A stretch of DNA of 64,000 bases from Grimontia hollisae CIP 101886. GTDB taxonomy: Bacteria > Pseudomonadota > Gammaproteobacteria > Enterobacterales > Vibrionaceae. Made by a program: the position numbers and the translations under genes. The notes beneath the pieces are model-generated. The model saw only the letters and a list, made by a program, of their open reading frames with translations, was not told the DNA's origin and did not search any database. The stretch is taken from assembly GCF_000176515.1 (NCBI RefSeq), contig NZ_ADAQ01000011.1, forward strand, positions 1,014,388 to 1,078,387, written 5' to 3'. Of the stretch, positions 63,999 through 64,000 are shown in pieces (position 1 is the first letter of the stretch; the number at the start of each line of letters is the position of its first letter).

Positions 63999-64000
63999 AT

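Overview
The window comes from a gammaproteobacterium, most likely a member of the Vibrionaceae (Grimontia, Enterovibrio or Photobacterium are plausible; genus is not determinable by eye). The right half carries gene orders known from Vibrio and E. coli: pspG-dusA-zur-cheX-pgi-yjbQ-alr-dnaB, rplI-rpsR-priB-rpsF, rlmB-rnr-nsrR with divergent hmp, and motX-purA-hflC-hflK-hflX-hfq-miaA-mutL-amiB-tsaE-nnrD-queG-tRNA-Gly. motX beside purA points to polar-flagellate vibrios with a sodium-driven flagellar motor.

Region 1 (1-30 kb) is an accessory pyrroloquinoline quinone (PQQ) respiratory island. It opens with the 3' part of a XoxF-type dehydrogenase followed by pseudoazurin, a small Cys-containing exported protein, a XoxJ-type binding protein and a further exported protein. 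The sulfite/PAPS reductase operon cysJIH interrupts it. A regulatory set follows (multi-PAS hybrid kinase, FIST protein, divergent AgmR/ErbR-type regulator). Next come pqqABCDE plus an M16 peptidase, a NosR/NirI-like flavin/iron-sulfur membrane protein, an ExaC-type aldehyde dehydrogenase, and an ExaA-type dehydrogenase with a binding protein and cytochrome c550. Divergently there is a Ped-type ABC system (binding protein, beta-propeller, ATPase, permease). Together these would synthesise PQQ, oxidise alcohols in the periplasm, pass electrons to pseudoazurin and cytochrome c, oxidise the aldehyde in the cytoplasm and sense the substrate. Both dehydrogenases carry the Asp-x-Asp signature of lanthanide-dependent enzymes.

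Region 2 (30-36 kb) is core sequence (OMP barrel, pspG, dusA, zur) with a decayed mobile island between dusA and zur. The island holds a tyrosine integrase cut off before its catalytic His/Tyr, two complementary halves of an IS3-family element in swapped order, the 3' end of a group II intron with its maturase domain, and one AT-rich secreted orphan protein.

Region 3 (36-64 kb) is housekeeping: chemotaxis phosphatase, glycolysis, cell wall, replication, ribosomal proteins, RNA decay, nitric oxide defence (tandem NsrR sites), purine synthesis, membrane protease control, RNA chaperone, tRNA modification, mismatch repair and metabolite repair. The last 570 bases between queG and tRNA-Gly(GCC) hold a cluster of DnaA-box-like 9-mers at the position of the E. 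coli datA locus.

All calls come from reading the sequence. No database search was run, and family assignments rest on recognised motifs and gene context.
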